DNA of 64,000 nt from Epiperipatus broadwayi (taxonomy: Eukaryota; Onychophora; Udeonychophora; Euonychophora; Peripatidae): NCBI GenBank assembly GCA_028023455.1, contig JAQFVV010000348.1, positions 560,001 through 624,000 of the forward strand, given 5' to 3'. Positions within the stretch are counted from its first letter, which is position 1, and every line of letters starts with the position of its first letter. This document shows, in pieces, positions 48,484-61,869 of the stretch. The position numbers and the translations under genes are program-made. The notes under the pieces were generated by a model. It was not told the origin of the DNA and ran no database searches. It saw only the letters and a list, made by a program, of their open reading frames with translations.

Positions 48484-48644
48484 AGTATCTTAAATAGTGC
48501 CAAGTCTAAAGATCTACGTGAACGTATTAAGAATCTTAATGAACACTTTACAAGCAGTATATATCGCAATGTTTGCCGTTCCCTTTTTGAAAAAGACAAA
48601 TTGCTTTTTTCTTTTATTCTTTGTGTAGGATTACTCAAAGGACA
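48484..48644 (+). CDS. DNAH12: Dynein axonemal heavy chain exon (linker into AAA6), DNAH12-like
   Basis: Exon of 161 bases: 53 codons plus two bases. The acceptor is CTTTCAG and the donor is ACA|GTAAGC, an almost ideal donor. It reads [40 protein letters not shown], then [29 protein letters not shown] is conserved across axonemal heavy chains. Reading past the donor gives an immediate TAA, which supports the splice. The next exon should begin with one base completing this codon and then the family W.FLLTGG block. I could not find that block before 64000, so the following intron is longer than 15.3 kb or an exon lies hidden in it. Confidence 0.94.
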
Positions 48645-49648
48645 GTAAGCAATATGAACTAATATCAAACTGATACATTTTTGTTATTGAAAATTTAATT
48701 AAATTTTTATCGTTTAAAGCTATTTTTATATTTTTAAATAACTTATTTTTAAATATTAATCCATTTTTACATTTCTACATCTCAAAGCATATTGTTCTAA
48801 GAATCATAAATTAAAGTTCAAACAAGGAAGTCTAATCCATTTTAAATATAGGCTTCATGCTTGTTTTAAAATATTTAATTGTATCTATCACTCTTTTGAA
48901 ATACAGCTCTAAAGTGTACACATAAAAATAATAAAGAACAACTTTCTTTACGAATAAAAAACTAAGTATGCTATCAGTGAATATTAAATTGAATACAGAT
49001 CTACAGAATTGTTTTTCAGACTTGTATTTTTCCAAATTAATGGTTGCTAAAAATTGTGATCATTTTTATTATATAACATTGGTGTGTTTAAATGGAATTG
49101 TGTTATCTTGTTGTTTACAGTATATTTTTGAATTTCATTAATAGGACAAAATTAAGGGAAATGCCGTTTATGAAAATTATTGGATTTTTTTACTGGAAAG
49201 TTTGTTCATAGTTGTAATTTATTGTGCTTAAACCTTTCATCTGATTGTAAAGAATGTTTATTAGGGAAGTAAAATTATAACTACCAAAGAAATTCTTGTA
49301 AGTTAAATAATGTAATTAAATTGAAAATGATCGAGGAAGAGTAAATGATGGAAATATACTTTCAGTGATTAAAAATAATAATAAAAGAGATCATTGAGAA
49401 ACAAATGAAAGTCTTGTTCTTAATAAAGTTTTGCAAAAATCTTCGGAAAAAATGAAATTCTAATGATCAGATAAGCAAAAAGCATTCAGCAAGAAGACCT
49501 GAGATGCATTAAACACCATAATAATAGAGATTAAAACTATTGCTGAAACTATATGTATATCAAAAAATGCATTTTATTAAGATGGTAATAATGACTGGTT
49601 AATCCAAAGAATGTATGCATGATTATTTTTGTTTATTTATTAAGTGAA

Positions 49649-49790
49649 TTTTCCCCCTCCCTCTTTCTCTCTTCTCTCCGTTTTTCCCTACCTATTATCC
49701 TTTCCTCTCTTTCTCCCACTTCTCTCCCCTTTATCTTTCTCTCTCTTTCCCCCTTTCTCTCTTCTCCTTCTCTCTCCCTCTCTTACATTT
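49649..49790 (+). repeat. Polypyrimidine tract, about 140 bases
   Basis: Almost only C and T on the + strand (for example TTTCTCTCTTCTCCTTCTCT), broken by very few purines. Such tracts can form triplex (H-DNA) structures and could mimic a splice-acceptor tract within the intron. Confidence 0.9.
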
Positions 49791-51888
49791 ACCATTTGCA
49801 TTGTCTTGCAGTGTTATCACTCAAATTCTTAAGCAAACAAAATAATGTGTATTTATTTGCAATTAAAGATCTTATACATATATTAATTTAGACAACAACT
49901 GTGAGAATGAAATTGTATTTGTTGCTGCTAGAAACAACACTCATATGAATTTGGTTTTACTTAATATTTCTAAGGTAGATCATTATGTATTCATTTTTAT
50001 TAATCTTGAGGGAAAATAGAGTCGTTTTTAATATGTAAATATAAATTTATATTATAAGAATTACGTAATATATTCAGAGCTACACTACTATGCTCCCAAA
50101 TTAAAATGATAATAATTGCATTAAAAATAGATCTTATTCCAATCATATTAATAAGAAATTTTATGTTTATTCTTTAAAAATATTTATTATTTGTGCTAAA
50201 TTTTTACAGGTATTAAATATTAAAATTGTTAATTTGGACTTTTGTAATTGTCATGTTGCTTAGGCATGGATTTGTTTTTTGTTTTTTTAATGTGTTATGA
50301 ATATAAGTAAATCTTATTGGAGTTAAAAAGAATTATGGCACTGATCCTATGTATTAGTGATTTGATTAAAAAGAAATATGATATTTTCTGTGTAATAAAT
50401 GATAAGAAGGTTTTAAAATGTTTAAATTAATACTTTCAAGAAAATATAACCATTCATTGACTGATGATCACTTCGTGTTAATCAATGATATCATAATACT
50501 ATTAAATACATTAATGGCACTTTGGTATATAATGATAATGTTATTTTTGAACAGGTGAAAGGAATATTTTGATAATCTTTTGAATAATGATCCAAGAATT
50601 GAGATGATGACTTTTAATAATATATCCATTCTATTTACATATTTATATTTGGACAAAGATATACAGCTTAATGAAATTAAAACAGAAAAGACTACAGATC
50701 CTAATGAAACATGTGAAATTTTAAAATGTAGCGATTGTATATTAGCTTTAAAAATATTACATTTTTTTTTAGATAGGTATAGGCTTGTAAAGTTATGTTA
50801 TCTAAATTATAGGATGTGGGTATTGTTCTACATTATAAAAAATAAAAAGAATAGACAAGTCTGCAGTAATTATCATGGAATATTATGATTATGAAAATGA
50901 ACAGTAAAGAATTTTGTTAATTAAGTTATTTTCAGTCATAGATTAATAGTTAGTAGGGAATCAATGTAGTTTTAAAGAATCAAAAAACACTAAAGATATG
51001 TCTTTTGTTGCCAGACAAATGCAAGAAAAGTGTCAGAAATAAAAATATGATTTATGTATTGCTTTGGTCAAAGCATTTGTCTTATTACTTGAGCAGGTTT
51101 ATAGCACTATTTAAAATTAATTGTTCGTCCACTAATGTTTATTCATGTTATATAGCTTCTATACGATAGAATGAAAGAAAATGTTATGACTACAAATTGA
51201 AATCTAGCTGGTATTAAATAACAACAATAACTTTGTTTTTATTTTTATGACAGTGGTCATTGAAATTTTTTATAGCATAATATGATAACTTTAAAAAATT
51301 TTATTTAAAGATTATCCAGGATGGCAAGATCATAAGACCAGTCAATATGTTTGTTAGTTTGTTATAATACTATGAAGTTTATTATTATAAAATTATATCT
51401 TTGTTAGATTAGACATATGAAATGAATGAATAATAACAGACTTAATAAAAAGGTATTTTATGGTTGAACTTCAGTATGGTTCTTATGGGAGTGGCGGAAC
51501 TTATTTGCATTATAAAGATTATTTCAAAAATTCTCTAAAAGAGAACAATATTGATTAATTTCATTGGGATAATATGCTTAAGGATAGAATAGAATGATGA
51601 CTACAGTTAGATAAGATGTCAAAATTTGCTATTTTGAATATCATAAAATATCAAATAAATTGAATAATGAATATATATAATTTGTATTTGGATATATTTG
51701 TTGTTTTTGGAATGGCCATATTTGTTTGTGATTGGCTGATGATAAAGATGGTATATGTAAATATATAATCTTTATGAATATATAAAAATAAAGTCTTAAT
51801 TGAATTATACTATGTATTATTTTGTTTTAATTTCCAACATTTCTATGAAATAACATTCATCCTTATTAAAGGTTAAGGTCTTGTGCAC

Positions 51889-51891
51889 TCA

Positions 51892-51945
<54 letters not shown>
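51889..51945 (+). repeat. (CT)n-(TA)n-(TG)n compound microsatellite
   Basis: Three adjoining dinucleotide runs of about 9 to 10 units each. Length polymorphism is likely. Confidence 0.96.
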
Positions 51946-52054
51946 AATCTTGCAAGTGAATATTAATACATACAGTAACCAAATATATGTGGTGTACAAC
52001 TTTGTTGCCTGTCTGTTTATTAAGTCTTGCTTATATTTATATATTAATATAGCT

Positions 52055-52650
52055 TCTTTTATTTTATTTTTATTGTTGTTTCTTTCAATTTGCAATATTT
52101 TTACATTATTATAATTCAAATTAAATCATATATACATAATCTGTTATGGTCATAAAAAACCAATGCTGAAACATTATCATTTCCATTACAATTTTGTTTC
52201 ATCATTTGAACTCTGCTTAATAACAGCAAGTGCTCTTTAGTTCTTTTCTCTAATGTAGATCTTGATTCCCCTATATATACAATGCCACACTTACACCTCC
52301 ATTTATAAATGATGCAACTTTTATTTAAAAATGAGGTTTGATCAACAAATTCAAAAGATAAAACCTCATTTTAAAATAAAAATTGCATCACATTTATAAA
52401 TGGAGATATAAGTGTGGCAGTGGATATATAGGGGAATCAAAGGTACATTGGAGAAAAGAACTAAAGAGCACTTGCTGTTATTAAGAAGGGTTCAAAGAAT
52501 GAAACAAAATTGTAATGGAAATGATAATGTTTCAGCATTGGTTTTTTATGACCAAAATAGATTATATATATATATGGTTTTAATTTAAATTATAATAATG
52601 ATAAATATTACAAATTGAAAGAAACAACAATAAAAGGAAAATAAATGAAG
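52055..52650. mobile_element. Foldback carrying two inverted copies of a Penelope GIY-YIG fragment
   Basis: Arms about 52055-52345 and 52370-52650 are reverse complements around a loop of about 25 bases. Each arm includes about 60 codons of a GIY-YIG nuclease, read toward the outside. No target duplication was identified. Inverted duplication of the 3' end fits the known habit of Penelope-like elements of inserting inverted partial copies. Confidence 0.8.
52130..52322 (-). pseudogene. GIY-YIG fragment of a Penelope-like element (left arm)
   Basis: Open frame reads KSCIIYKWRCKCGIVYIGES, then RSTLEKRTKEHLLLLSR and NDNVSALVFYDHNR. C.CG.VYIGE...TL..R..EH is the usual nuclease core of Penelope-like elements. 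The right-arm copy (52375-52575, + strand) keeps GTLEKRTKEHLLLLRRVQ but has a stop and frameshift before it. Confidence 0.75.
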
Positions 52651-55273
52651 TGAGAGAAGCAATAAAAGTAGAAAATCAAAAAAATATGATAGAATCTATA
52701 TGTTGAGTTTGGAGGGAGATTTTAATGGATTGAAAGACAAACAAGATGAATAAGAAGAAAGGATATGGAATAAAGAACTCCAAGTAGAAGACAGTAATAG
52801 AGAAAATCGCAAAAATAGAGCAGATATCAGAGAAAGTGTAAATGAACTAACAATAAGGATGAAGGTTTTAAAAATGAATGTGGAAAATAAAGAATTATTA
52901 ATGATGAAATAATAAAAGATTATTCCACAGAAAACAGTTCAAAGCAGCCGTAATAGAAGCAATACAGAAAGTCATACAAAAAATATATGCTAGCAGTGTA
53001 GATTATACTGAAGGAAAGCCAGAAAGGCTAGATGTAGTAAAATAATGGTGAATGAATCTTTAAACCCCAATATTATGGAGGGTGGTTTGCCCCTTTGTTT
53101 ATATTTATTCATATTAGTGAATACACTGAAATTGAAATCAATTAGGACTGTATACTTACCCTCTATAATGCTAACTTGAATGTTTTGCATGTCAAATGTT
53201 CCTAGCTGCTATTGTAGCATATACATAAATTATATATATTATAACACTACAGGGAAATAAAAGAGTTGTACCTGAGGTGATGAACACCAGTACATGATCA
53301 TCAATGATCCTCAGTTGGGTATCCATTTGTAATGCTATGGAAAATTGGGATTTAAACCAATAGATATCTGAGGAATTGTTTGCTTATCCTCAGGGAAAAA
53401 ATATAAAATTTATTAATGGGATATGCATGATAGCTCATCCTGAGAGTTCTGCTCAGTTAACTTATTACAATAACTATCAGTATCATTAACTATAAATTCA
53501 ACAGCATTATAAATAAAGATATGCAATATTCATTCATCATCATGAATGATTAACAATAAAAATAAAGCAACAGTCAATCTGAGGACTAGATTTAAAGTGG
53601 TTCTACTATAGACTAGGCTACTTATTTAGCCCTTGCCAGCTTGGGGCAGATCATTGAAACCATAAGTTGGATACATGAACTTAAATTCTAATTCATAAGA
53701 ATACAACCAACAAAAAAATAATGCTGGGGTGCTAAAGCTGATCATCATCAATTCTCTAGCCATTTAGTACCTTTGATGTACCAGCCATTATAAATTTAAT
53801 GTCTAATAAAGACTAAACTAAAATAAAATGTAGTGCATGGACATTAAAGAATATACTCTTTATGTCAATCCAGGACAATAATCATTATCATCAACTGGAT
53901 GCCCATACACTAAATATATATATACTCCTTATTCTATATAGCTGTTATGCATAAATATATCTCAGTAAGCAAGAACTGTATAATTTATTACTGTGAGCAA
54001 GAGGTTATTTTATTAGTTTATTATAAATAATCTTAAGCAAATTATGGCTTTCCTCTACTTATAAAATTAGTTTTATTGGAATCACTAAAAAAACTAAATC
54101 CTAGAATATAAGCTGTCATGATATGAGGGCATACTGCACTTCAGGAATCAGGAATTGGATAGAATAATGAAATTAAGACTAAAAAATATTTTTTAAAATA
54201 ATTATTTAATATCTAATTAACAACAACCCCCAAAAAATGACATGATAATATGACATTTCAAACACCCATTTCATCTTTAAAACAATAAATATATGGTTTG
54301 ATGAAATTATAGTAATCAATCAGTTGAGTTTAGTTATGGATTAATTCTAAATTCATTAAGCTATTTCTTTAAAATAGTTAAGATACTTCTTTCTGTTTTT
54401 ACAATATTTCTAAAAATCAAAGATAATCTTTGGTTCAATTTCTTTAGAATGTTTAAGAATTAATTAACAACATGTTCAGAATCAAAGATAACAAACAGTC
54501 TTTGATTCATCTTAGCAAGATAAAAAAAATTTAACTTTACAACAGATTTTTTTTTTAAAAAAAAAACCCATTTGTAATATAAATTTGACTGAGTTTTATA
54601 AAAAAAAAAAAGTCTAACAATTTGAAACATTTTAACTTAGTGAAATAATTACTATTATCAATTCTTACACAACACAAAAAAAAATTATCATTACTTTTAT
54701 GAACAATAAAAAAATAATGTGCACACAATAAAAAAAAACACCTCTAGCGATGGCTTTAGTAGTTATGGAGTCCTTTCCAGTTACAATTTCGAATTTTTTT
54801 TTCCAATTGGGCTTTTTCTTGAACCCTTAATCATATATATTGAAAACAAGTCAAGAATAAATTAATACTATAAAATTCTTGACATTCCTTCATAATTAAA
54901 AAACGAATTTTTTTCAAAAAAAAAAAAAAACGAAGATAATCGATTAACTGCACTGATTTGATTTTTTTTTTTCATAAAAGAGATATAAAAAAACAACTCT
55001 GATTAATTAAAAATAAAATTTACAAAGGTATTAAAATCCTATTTTGTTCCCTCTTTTTTTTTAAAAAAAAAAAAATTAAATATATTTAATGTTTGAGAAT
55101 TCTCATACTATCATATTGTGGACTTAAAATAATGACTCTTTAAAAAAATTGTTCTAAGAAAATTAAATATTACTTTTCCCATTAATTAAATAATTTTTAT
55201 ACTCAAACCTGAGGAATATGTTAATAGCTTTCTAATTTATTTTTTTAGTGCAGCTATGTAGCCAACTGGTTAC

Positions 55274-55299
55274 AATATATATATATATATATATATATA
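55274..55299 (+). repeat. (AT)n microsatellite
   Basis: Thirteen or so uninterrupted AT units. Confidence 0.93.
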
Positions 55300-58200
55300 G
55301 TTACCTTATATTTTAGTGTAAAATATAGAGATTGATAGAACTGATTTAAAAATTTCTGTCTTCTTTTTGATGATTTGATTGGCTTGGTTTGCATTCTGAA
55401 CAGACTATGTACTTGCATTCAAAATAATTTATTGGTAAAAATAAGTAATATTTTATCTTGCTTATTGCCTGTATTGTCTTAATGTATTTAAAATTGCTTT
55501 TTTCCATCTACTAATTTGGCTCAAATATGTTTAACTTGTACGAAATCAACAGCACACATCAGGTTTAGTAAAATGTGATTAAAAATAATTCTTATTTATT
55601 TAAAATAATCTTAGAAATTATTTTCATTTAAATTCAAAAGCTATTTGTTTAACTAATTTTTAATTATTAGGTAAAAATATAATAAACACGTGTGCATATC
55701 AGTGAAAGACAGTGTTCAATGACAGCATCCCTGGTTATTATTAAGAAAAAAATGGTGTAAGAATAAAATGTAAGCAAAATATGTTAAGCATATTTTTTAA
55801 AAAAATAATTAATAAGCAAACGAGTTAACCAAGAATTTTCATATGGATTTAATTAAAGATAAAATGGTGATATTTTATAATAATATGAGTTGCTAAATTT
55901 AAAAGTCTGTTCAAGTCAGCCTATCAGGTGAATCAAATTGCTAATAATTTATTCAATATTTATGCTTGAAATATGATGGAACGCTTAACTTTAAAAGTAG
56001 AATTAATTGCAGAACCTCAGTATGTTTTGGAATATTTTATTACATACAAATTGGCAACATTAAATAAATATTTTAATTACAGAAGTTTTTTGGATATGAC
56101 AACTTTATTTTTAAAAAAGAAGAGGTTTAAAATCAAATTTAAATGTTAAATTTTATTGAAACGCTGGTTTAATATTTCTGCGTATCATTTAAATAATAAA
56201 GAATTGACTATCTTATCTGAATGTATACTGCCAGTAATGTATTTACTATTTAATTTGTTTACTATTTGAATAATAATAACAGTCTTTAAATAATTAACTA
56301 AAACTACTTTCTGATTTCTATCATCAATTTTGAATTATTAAATTATTTTGCTCTAATTATTATTCCTAAATTTAAATGTGGATAAATAAATTAATATAGC
56401 CTGGATATCATAAACTTGGAACAATGTTATATAAAAATGTAGAATTTAATAACTTATGAAGAACATTTTCATTTAAACTCTACATGTCATGCTTTTGGAA
56501 TTATCTCATATTCATGGAGCCATGTAAAATTCATTAATTTAAAAGTACTCATAATAACTAGAACAAATGGCTATAATCACATCTATGGAATTCGGCTATA
56601 ATTTATAATTATTACTTTGTGTAATGTGTATTTATTGTTCAAGATATTTTTGCATTGATTTCATGGATAATATTTAATATTCTAAAAATGTTGTACACTT
56701 TTATTTATGTATTTAAGTAAGAATGAATTAATTTTAATTTTTATTGTTATATGAACTTATATGTGAAGTTCATGATTTATATTTTTACTATGTTTAAATT
56801 AAATTCATGGGATTGAATAAAACATTTATTCAAGAGAATAGTGCTTGCAGAAAAAGCTTGAGAATTACTAATAAATTTATGGTGTGTGTCAACCTCTCAC
56901 TGTCTTATGAGTCTTTCCAGGGTTCTGTTTCTATACTCATGTCACTTGGATTATATTGTTACTGTTTATATTTTAAGCAAGATAATTCAGTATATTAGTT
57001 GTCCTTATTATTGAAACACTTTTCATTATGTATGAACCCACATCTGCTACATTGCTGGTGTCTTTTTGAATTGTCAGAATAATTGAGGAGGATGATTTTT
57101 GCACTTTAAATATAAAGAAAATATTAATATTGCTTTAGAATGTTAAATGGCATTAGTCTGTGCTGGTGGTTAATCTGCAGATTAATTATTTGCCACATTC
57201 TGTATTTTTATACTCATTCCCACGCTGGTGGTTAATCTGCGGAATTGTGTAATTATATTTGTTGCTTCATGGTGGTGTATAAACTTACAGGGCACTTAGT
57301 GTTGTATCATTCCTATGCGTAGATGAATGCATCCACAGGAATATCATTTTACTTCATAAATGTAAGTTTGGGCAAAGTATTTGGTATTATGCTAAAATCA
57401 TCTTCTTCCATCTATAAGTATAACTTATAAGTTTGGTCATAAAGTGTAGCAGGGCATCTTATCTAAATTATCCTCTTAATGATTAACTGTTTGTTAATTA
57501 ATATTTTATCTGAAGTGAAGTTTGAATTTTCACTTTGGTTTAGCATTGCATTTTAGCTAATTCCTGCAAATGTAACATTACTTATTATATTATTATAGAT
57601 TTATAGTATAGGTTTATTGGTTCTGGAACTGACACATTGGGTATTTCATGATTTGATGTTGAATTTCAGTATAGTTTCCTCAAGGCAGAAATTAGATCAA
57701 ATTATAATAAAATGTATGATTAGGCTTTTATAAAACTGTAGCTATGATATATTTAGTGAAGTAAACAAATGGAATGATATTTTATTTATTTATTTGTTTA
57801 TTTATGTATTTATTTATTATATTAAAATATCATATATCAATTATTTGTTAATCATAAAATTGTAAATAAATATTGATTTATAATTAAATTTACTGTGCCA
57901 TTGCTATTTGTCATTTATAAAAACAGAAATCCTATATCTTGAATAGAGCATACATTGGAGTACATACTGTTTGTCAGTATGGTAGAAGAGTCTTAGTAAT
58001 ATTCTGAGAAAACATTTGAATGTTTTTGTCTTTGATAATTTACGATGTGTAGGGTACAATAAAATCCCATTTGCCTTTTCCATCATTTTAGCTTTGCTTT
58101 GTTGATTCTAGTACATGATATAAAATTGATTGATTTTATAAACTTACAAACAGATTTACCAGATAATGCTATGATTGAATTTATTTGCTTAATGTTATAA

Positions 58201-58532
58201 TTGTCATTCATCAATATAACAAGTCTCACTGCTATTTATTAAATTATACATTTAAGTTTATAATGAAAGAACCCAAGTTTCCCATGCTTATTATTATTAT
58301 TGTAAAGCTCATACCTAGACTAACATTTGTAATAAAATTATATATGTCATTTTAAAATTCATAATCATTAATAGTTTCACAGATTATACCATCTTGTCCA
58401 TGGTTGCCATAAGGTCTTATGCAATGAAAACTCACAGATTAAAATTTTGAAAGATGATAAAATTACGTATTTATATTTTGTCTAATGTACTTTCCTATAC
58501 TGTTACGATGGGTCTTCGCGGTGTACCTTGGC

Positions 58533-58602
58533 TGCGACCAGATTAGATCATAACAATTTCATGTTATATCACTAATTTTGTTTGTTGTGATCTGATCAGA
58601 CT
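58533..58602. repeat. Short inverted repeat, arms about 21 bp
   Basis: GACCAGATTAGATCATAACAA pairs with TTGTTGTGATCTGATCAGAC with three mismatches across a loop of about 23 bases. The left flank (CTTCGCGGTGTACCTTGGCTG) is unusually CpG-rich for this window. Confidence 0.65.
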
Positions 58603-58648
58603 TTTTGGTTACAGTCTTTGGCATGCAATGTGGTAAGTTTAATTACTT

Positions 58649-58740
58649 ACATCCATCACATGTGCTCCAGATTTTGGTTACTATATATATATATATATCA
58701 CATGATGCTCCAGATTTTGGTTACTATATATATATATATT
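58649..58740 (+). repeat. Two-copy tandem repeat with (TA)n spacers
   Basis: GCTCCAGATTTTGGTTACTA followed by a TA run occurs twice, at about 58661 and 58706. Confidence 0.85.
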
Positions 58741-59602
58741 GTGATGATCGCACATGCTGCAATCACACATATATATTTAATATTAAGTAATATTAAATAT
58801 TATAGTTTTTTTTTGAAATATACAAATAAGTAAAGAATTATAACTAATGAAAAAAAGAATGCCTTAATTACTATAAGGATATAAAGAGAGGGAACGGAAT
58901 CGAACAAGATTCCTATCTTTTACCCTCCAAAGTTCAGATTTTGGGAAAAACAGAAATATTAAAGTTAGAAAATATAAGAGTCAGACGTTTAGTTTAAGTT
59001 TAAAAAATGCTGAAAGGCAATATAAATAAAATGGGAACTCAAATGATTTAAAAAAGTAACAATTGGGGAATTTTAAATAAAATTATAAGTAAAATTAGAA
59101 TACAATAAAAGATAAAGATCTGTTCTGCAAAGTACACATTTGACGAAATGAAATATATATGTGAATGTGTGTATAAAGAGGGAAAAGGTTTACTGCATGT
59201 TAAAATGAGAATAATTTTAGTAATAAAAAAAAATTAATATAAATGAATGTAAAACACTATGTTATAAAATAGTATGAAATTAAAGGAAATTGTGTATAAG
59301 TTATAGAAAACATTTTAAAGTTAAAGGTGTGAAAGAAAACCTACTAACAAGAGATCAAGATAAGCAAAGGATTTGAAATAAAAATAAAAATTAATTAAAG
59401 TTAGTTCATGTGGAGACTTTGGAGAGAGCACTAGTTGTTTTTTTTTGAGAAGAAGTAGAGATAAGAACTTAGTGAGAAGCAGACATTAAAAAAAAATAAA
59501 AAAGAAAGCTGAGTAAATGACAATTTTTGTAGAATACTTACAAACTGAATGAATACAAAACTAATCTACAATGCAAGTGAATTTTCAAGAATGTGTGGCT
59601 AA

Positions 59603-59851
59603 GGGCCATCACGGTCGCTGGTTGATCCAAACATACCATGCTTGTATGATCACATCACCATGAAACAACTGCCAGTGTAGCACCTGCCTGATGATCTGTC
59701 TGCCATGCCATTAACACCCTAGGATTGTGAAGTCACTACGTGTAGAAGAAGAGATCCCATAAACAAAAACCAAACTGAAGAAGTGGAGGAATTCCACATG
59801 ATGGTCGACAGGACAGTAGTTAACATCGAAAAAAAAGAAAACCTAGGTAAA
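59603..59851 (+). pseudogene. Exon-like relic of unknown protein with two TAG codons
   Basis: A GC-richer island in which one frame reads GPSRSLVDPNIPCLYDHITM, KQLPV, TAG, HLPDDLSAMPLTP, TAG, DCEVTTCRRRDPINK, EEVEEFHMMVDRTVVNIEKK. Apart from two amber codons, each one C-to-T change from CAG (Gln), the frame is open for about 83 codons and has protein-like composition. It is followed by CCTAG|GTAAAG, a good splice donor. I do not recognise the family. It could be an old processed pseudogene or a dead exon inside the dynein intron. Coding by chance is possible but less likely given the composition. Confidence 0.4.
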
Positions 59852-60610
59852 GTAAATCACAGATCAATATATAACATGCATGCTCATACCCTTCACATTA
59901 AAAGCAATTCCAATTATTTAATGAGATAGACATTAAGTAGACTCTTTAATAATACTTAGAATGAACGATTATAAATGGATACTTTATTCCAATAGATTAA
60001 AGACATTTATAGGATTTAACACATATATCTAAGTGTAGTATTACATTTAAATGAGTTTATTGTAATTTAAATATTTTATGTAATTTTTTATTGTTTTATT
60101 ATAATAGTAAATGTTTCATTAATTATTTTATCTGTATCATCTTGTTTCTTTGCCATTCCTATAGTTTAATATACCCAGAGGGTTTAGTTATAATTATTAC
60201 TCCATTTGAGTACTAAGTAACACATGAGGATAATTGTACAGTATTACTAATCCCATTAAATTTACAATTTATCCAAGTGCTGTAATTCTTTAATAATTAC
60301 AGCAGTCAAGAGATGTCTGGTCAGGAAAAATAACTTTGTGGCCATATTCGTATGGTTACAGGTTCGATCAAGTATGGATATAATTTCATTTATGTCTATA
60401 TGTTCCCTTTGCTTGTGGTAACAGAAGGTAGATGATTTGAATTTAAGAATACTTATCTCTCAATATCAATAGCATAATACAATTCCATTACATTTTTGGG
60501 GGCCAGTACAGGATTGATTTAAAAATCTCCTGGAGAGTTCTAAATCATCAACAATGAGTCTCATAAAAATCCACCTTTCTGTTAGAATATATTGTACTGT
60601 ATTTTATTCT

Positions 60611-61500
60611 AGTTCTTAGATTTTTGTTCCTGAAATAAAGCAATTCAAAATAAATATTCAGTGTTGAAGAAATTATGCAGAGCATGCCAAACTACTCTCA
60701 CCAATATGTTAAATCATACTAAAATGTATGATTAGAAGAGTTCATTTGCTGTTGCTTTTTGCCTAATATCATGAATTACCCCAAGTGAAGCCATCTATTA
60801 AATCTGAAACCACAGAATATTTACAAAAATATTGAATAGCAGATCCCTCCCAAGATAAACTCATACATTGGTAAATTATATATGATATATGAACAGTTAA
60901 ACTTACCGGTAAGAAATTTTATTTATTCAAATATCAGTGATGACTTTCTCTTGAATTCTTAGTGTGATAAACTGTCATCTTGAGTTGTATCAATTAAAAT
61001 AAAATCTTATCAGTAGTTTTAATCTGTATTTATTTCTCTTATATGTTATTCTCTCAATAATAATATAAATATTTCATTTTGTATCAATAAATTTAAATAT
61101 AACTTACATTGATATTTAGTTGTTGATTATTAATTGTCTAAATTCATTTAAAATTAACCATTATTATAATTTGATTAAATAAATTGCTGATGCTGTACTT
61201 GAAAACACAATCCTCCAGATATTTCAAATAATTTTATTGTGAGTAAATAAATAGGTGGGATTTGGCCAGTGGATTCTTACATAGAATCCTGGTGCCTTTT
61301 CAAATAAATTAAAAACTTTTTTCCTCTCTATTATTCAACTTTAGTTATGTTTAGTGGGTTGTGTGACCAGGAAAAATAACTGCATACAATAAAATTCACT
61401 GAAATTTTCTGATGAAAATTTATCAAATTGAATCTAATTTGGTCACTGAGTATGAGATAATTAACTCATAAAAACCCTAATTATACCATGGACATTACAA
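60611..61500 (+). repeat. Putative 5' LTR
   Basis: Direct-repeat copy A. Shared landmarks with copy B include AAACTACTCTCACCAA, GTACTTGAAAACACAATCCT and GTGACCAGGAAAAATAACTG. Differences are scattered substitutions and a few short indels. Confidence 0.7.
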
Positions 61501-61517
61501 TGGCACCCAATGTGGGG
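61501..61517 (+). promoter_or_regulatory. Candidate primer binding site (tRNA-Lys type)
   Basis: TGGCACCCAATGTGGGG matches TGGCGCCCAACGTGGGG, the primer site complementary to tRNA-Lys(1,2), at 15 of 17 positions. Both mismatches are CpG-decay transitions. It starts directly after the first direct repeat. Confidence 0.65.
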
Positions 61518-61627
61518 TTTTGACAATAACCATGTCCTGAGATAGGAATAAAATGATAGGATAATAAATGTTAAATATAAGTGTTTCAAAAAAACGTTTT
61601 GTGGGGTTTTTTTTAAAATAGAAGTAT

Positions 61628-61765
61628 ATGAAATTGAGAAGTGGAAAAGATATGCAAAATATGGTAGAAGACAAAAAAGAATTGAAAGAAGGCATGGAAA
61701 CATTAGTGAAAAGGCTATTATATAAAGCAATAAATGAATTCAAAGAAGATATGAAGACTTTGTGA
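61628..61765 (+). CDS. Small gag-like ORF in the LTR element interior
   Basis: A 45-codon ORF: MKLRSGKDMQNMVEDKKELK, then EGMETLVKRLLYKAINEFKE, DMKTL. M.LRSG is a common opening of gag polyproteins in invertebrate LTR elements, and the rest is charged and helical. It probably represents the first part of gag left after a large internal deletion joined it to the 3' region. Not expected to function alone. Confidence 0.3.
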   Translation: MKLRSGKDMQNMVEDKKELKEGMETLVKRLLYKAINEFKEDMKTL

Positions 61766-61869
61766 GCTAAATTACATTAAATTTAGTGTAAATTAACAGG
61801 TGTCAACAGGAGTTGTGCAGAGAGACAAAAAAATCATGACTATAAAAAGAAAAACACATCATGCATCAG

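Noticed and set aside
50455-50490. ACTGATGATCACTTCGTG flanked by ATTGA...TCAATG as a ribozyme
   Set aside because: The flanks pair, but the second core strand GAAA is absent.
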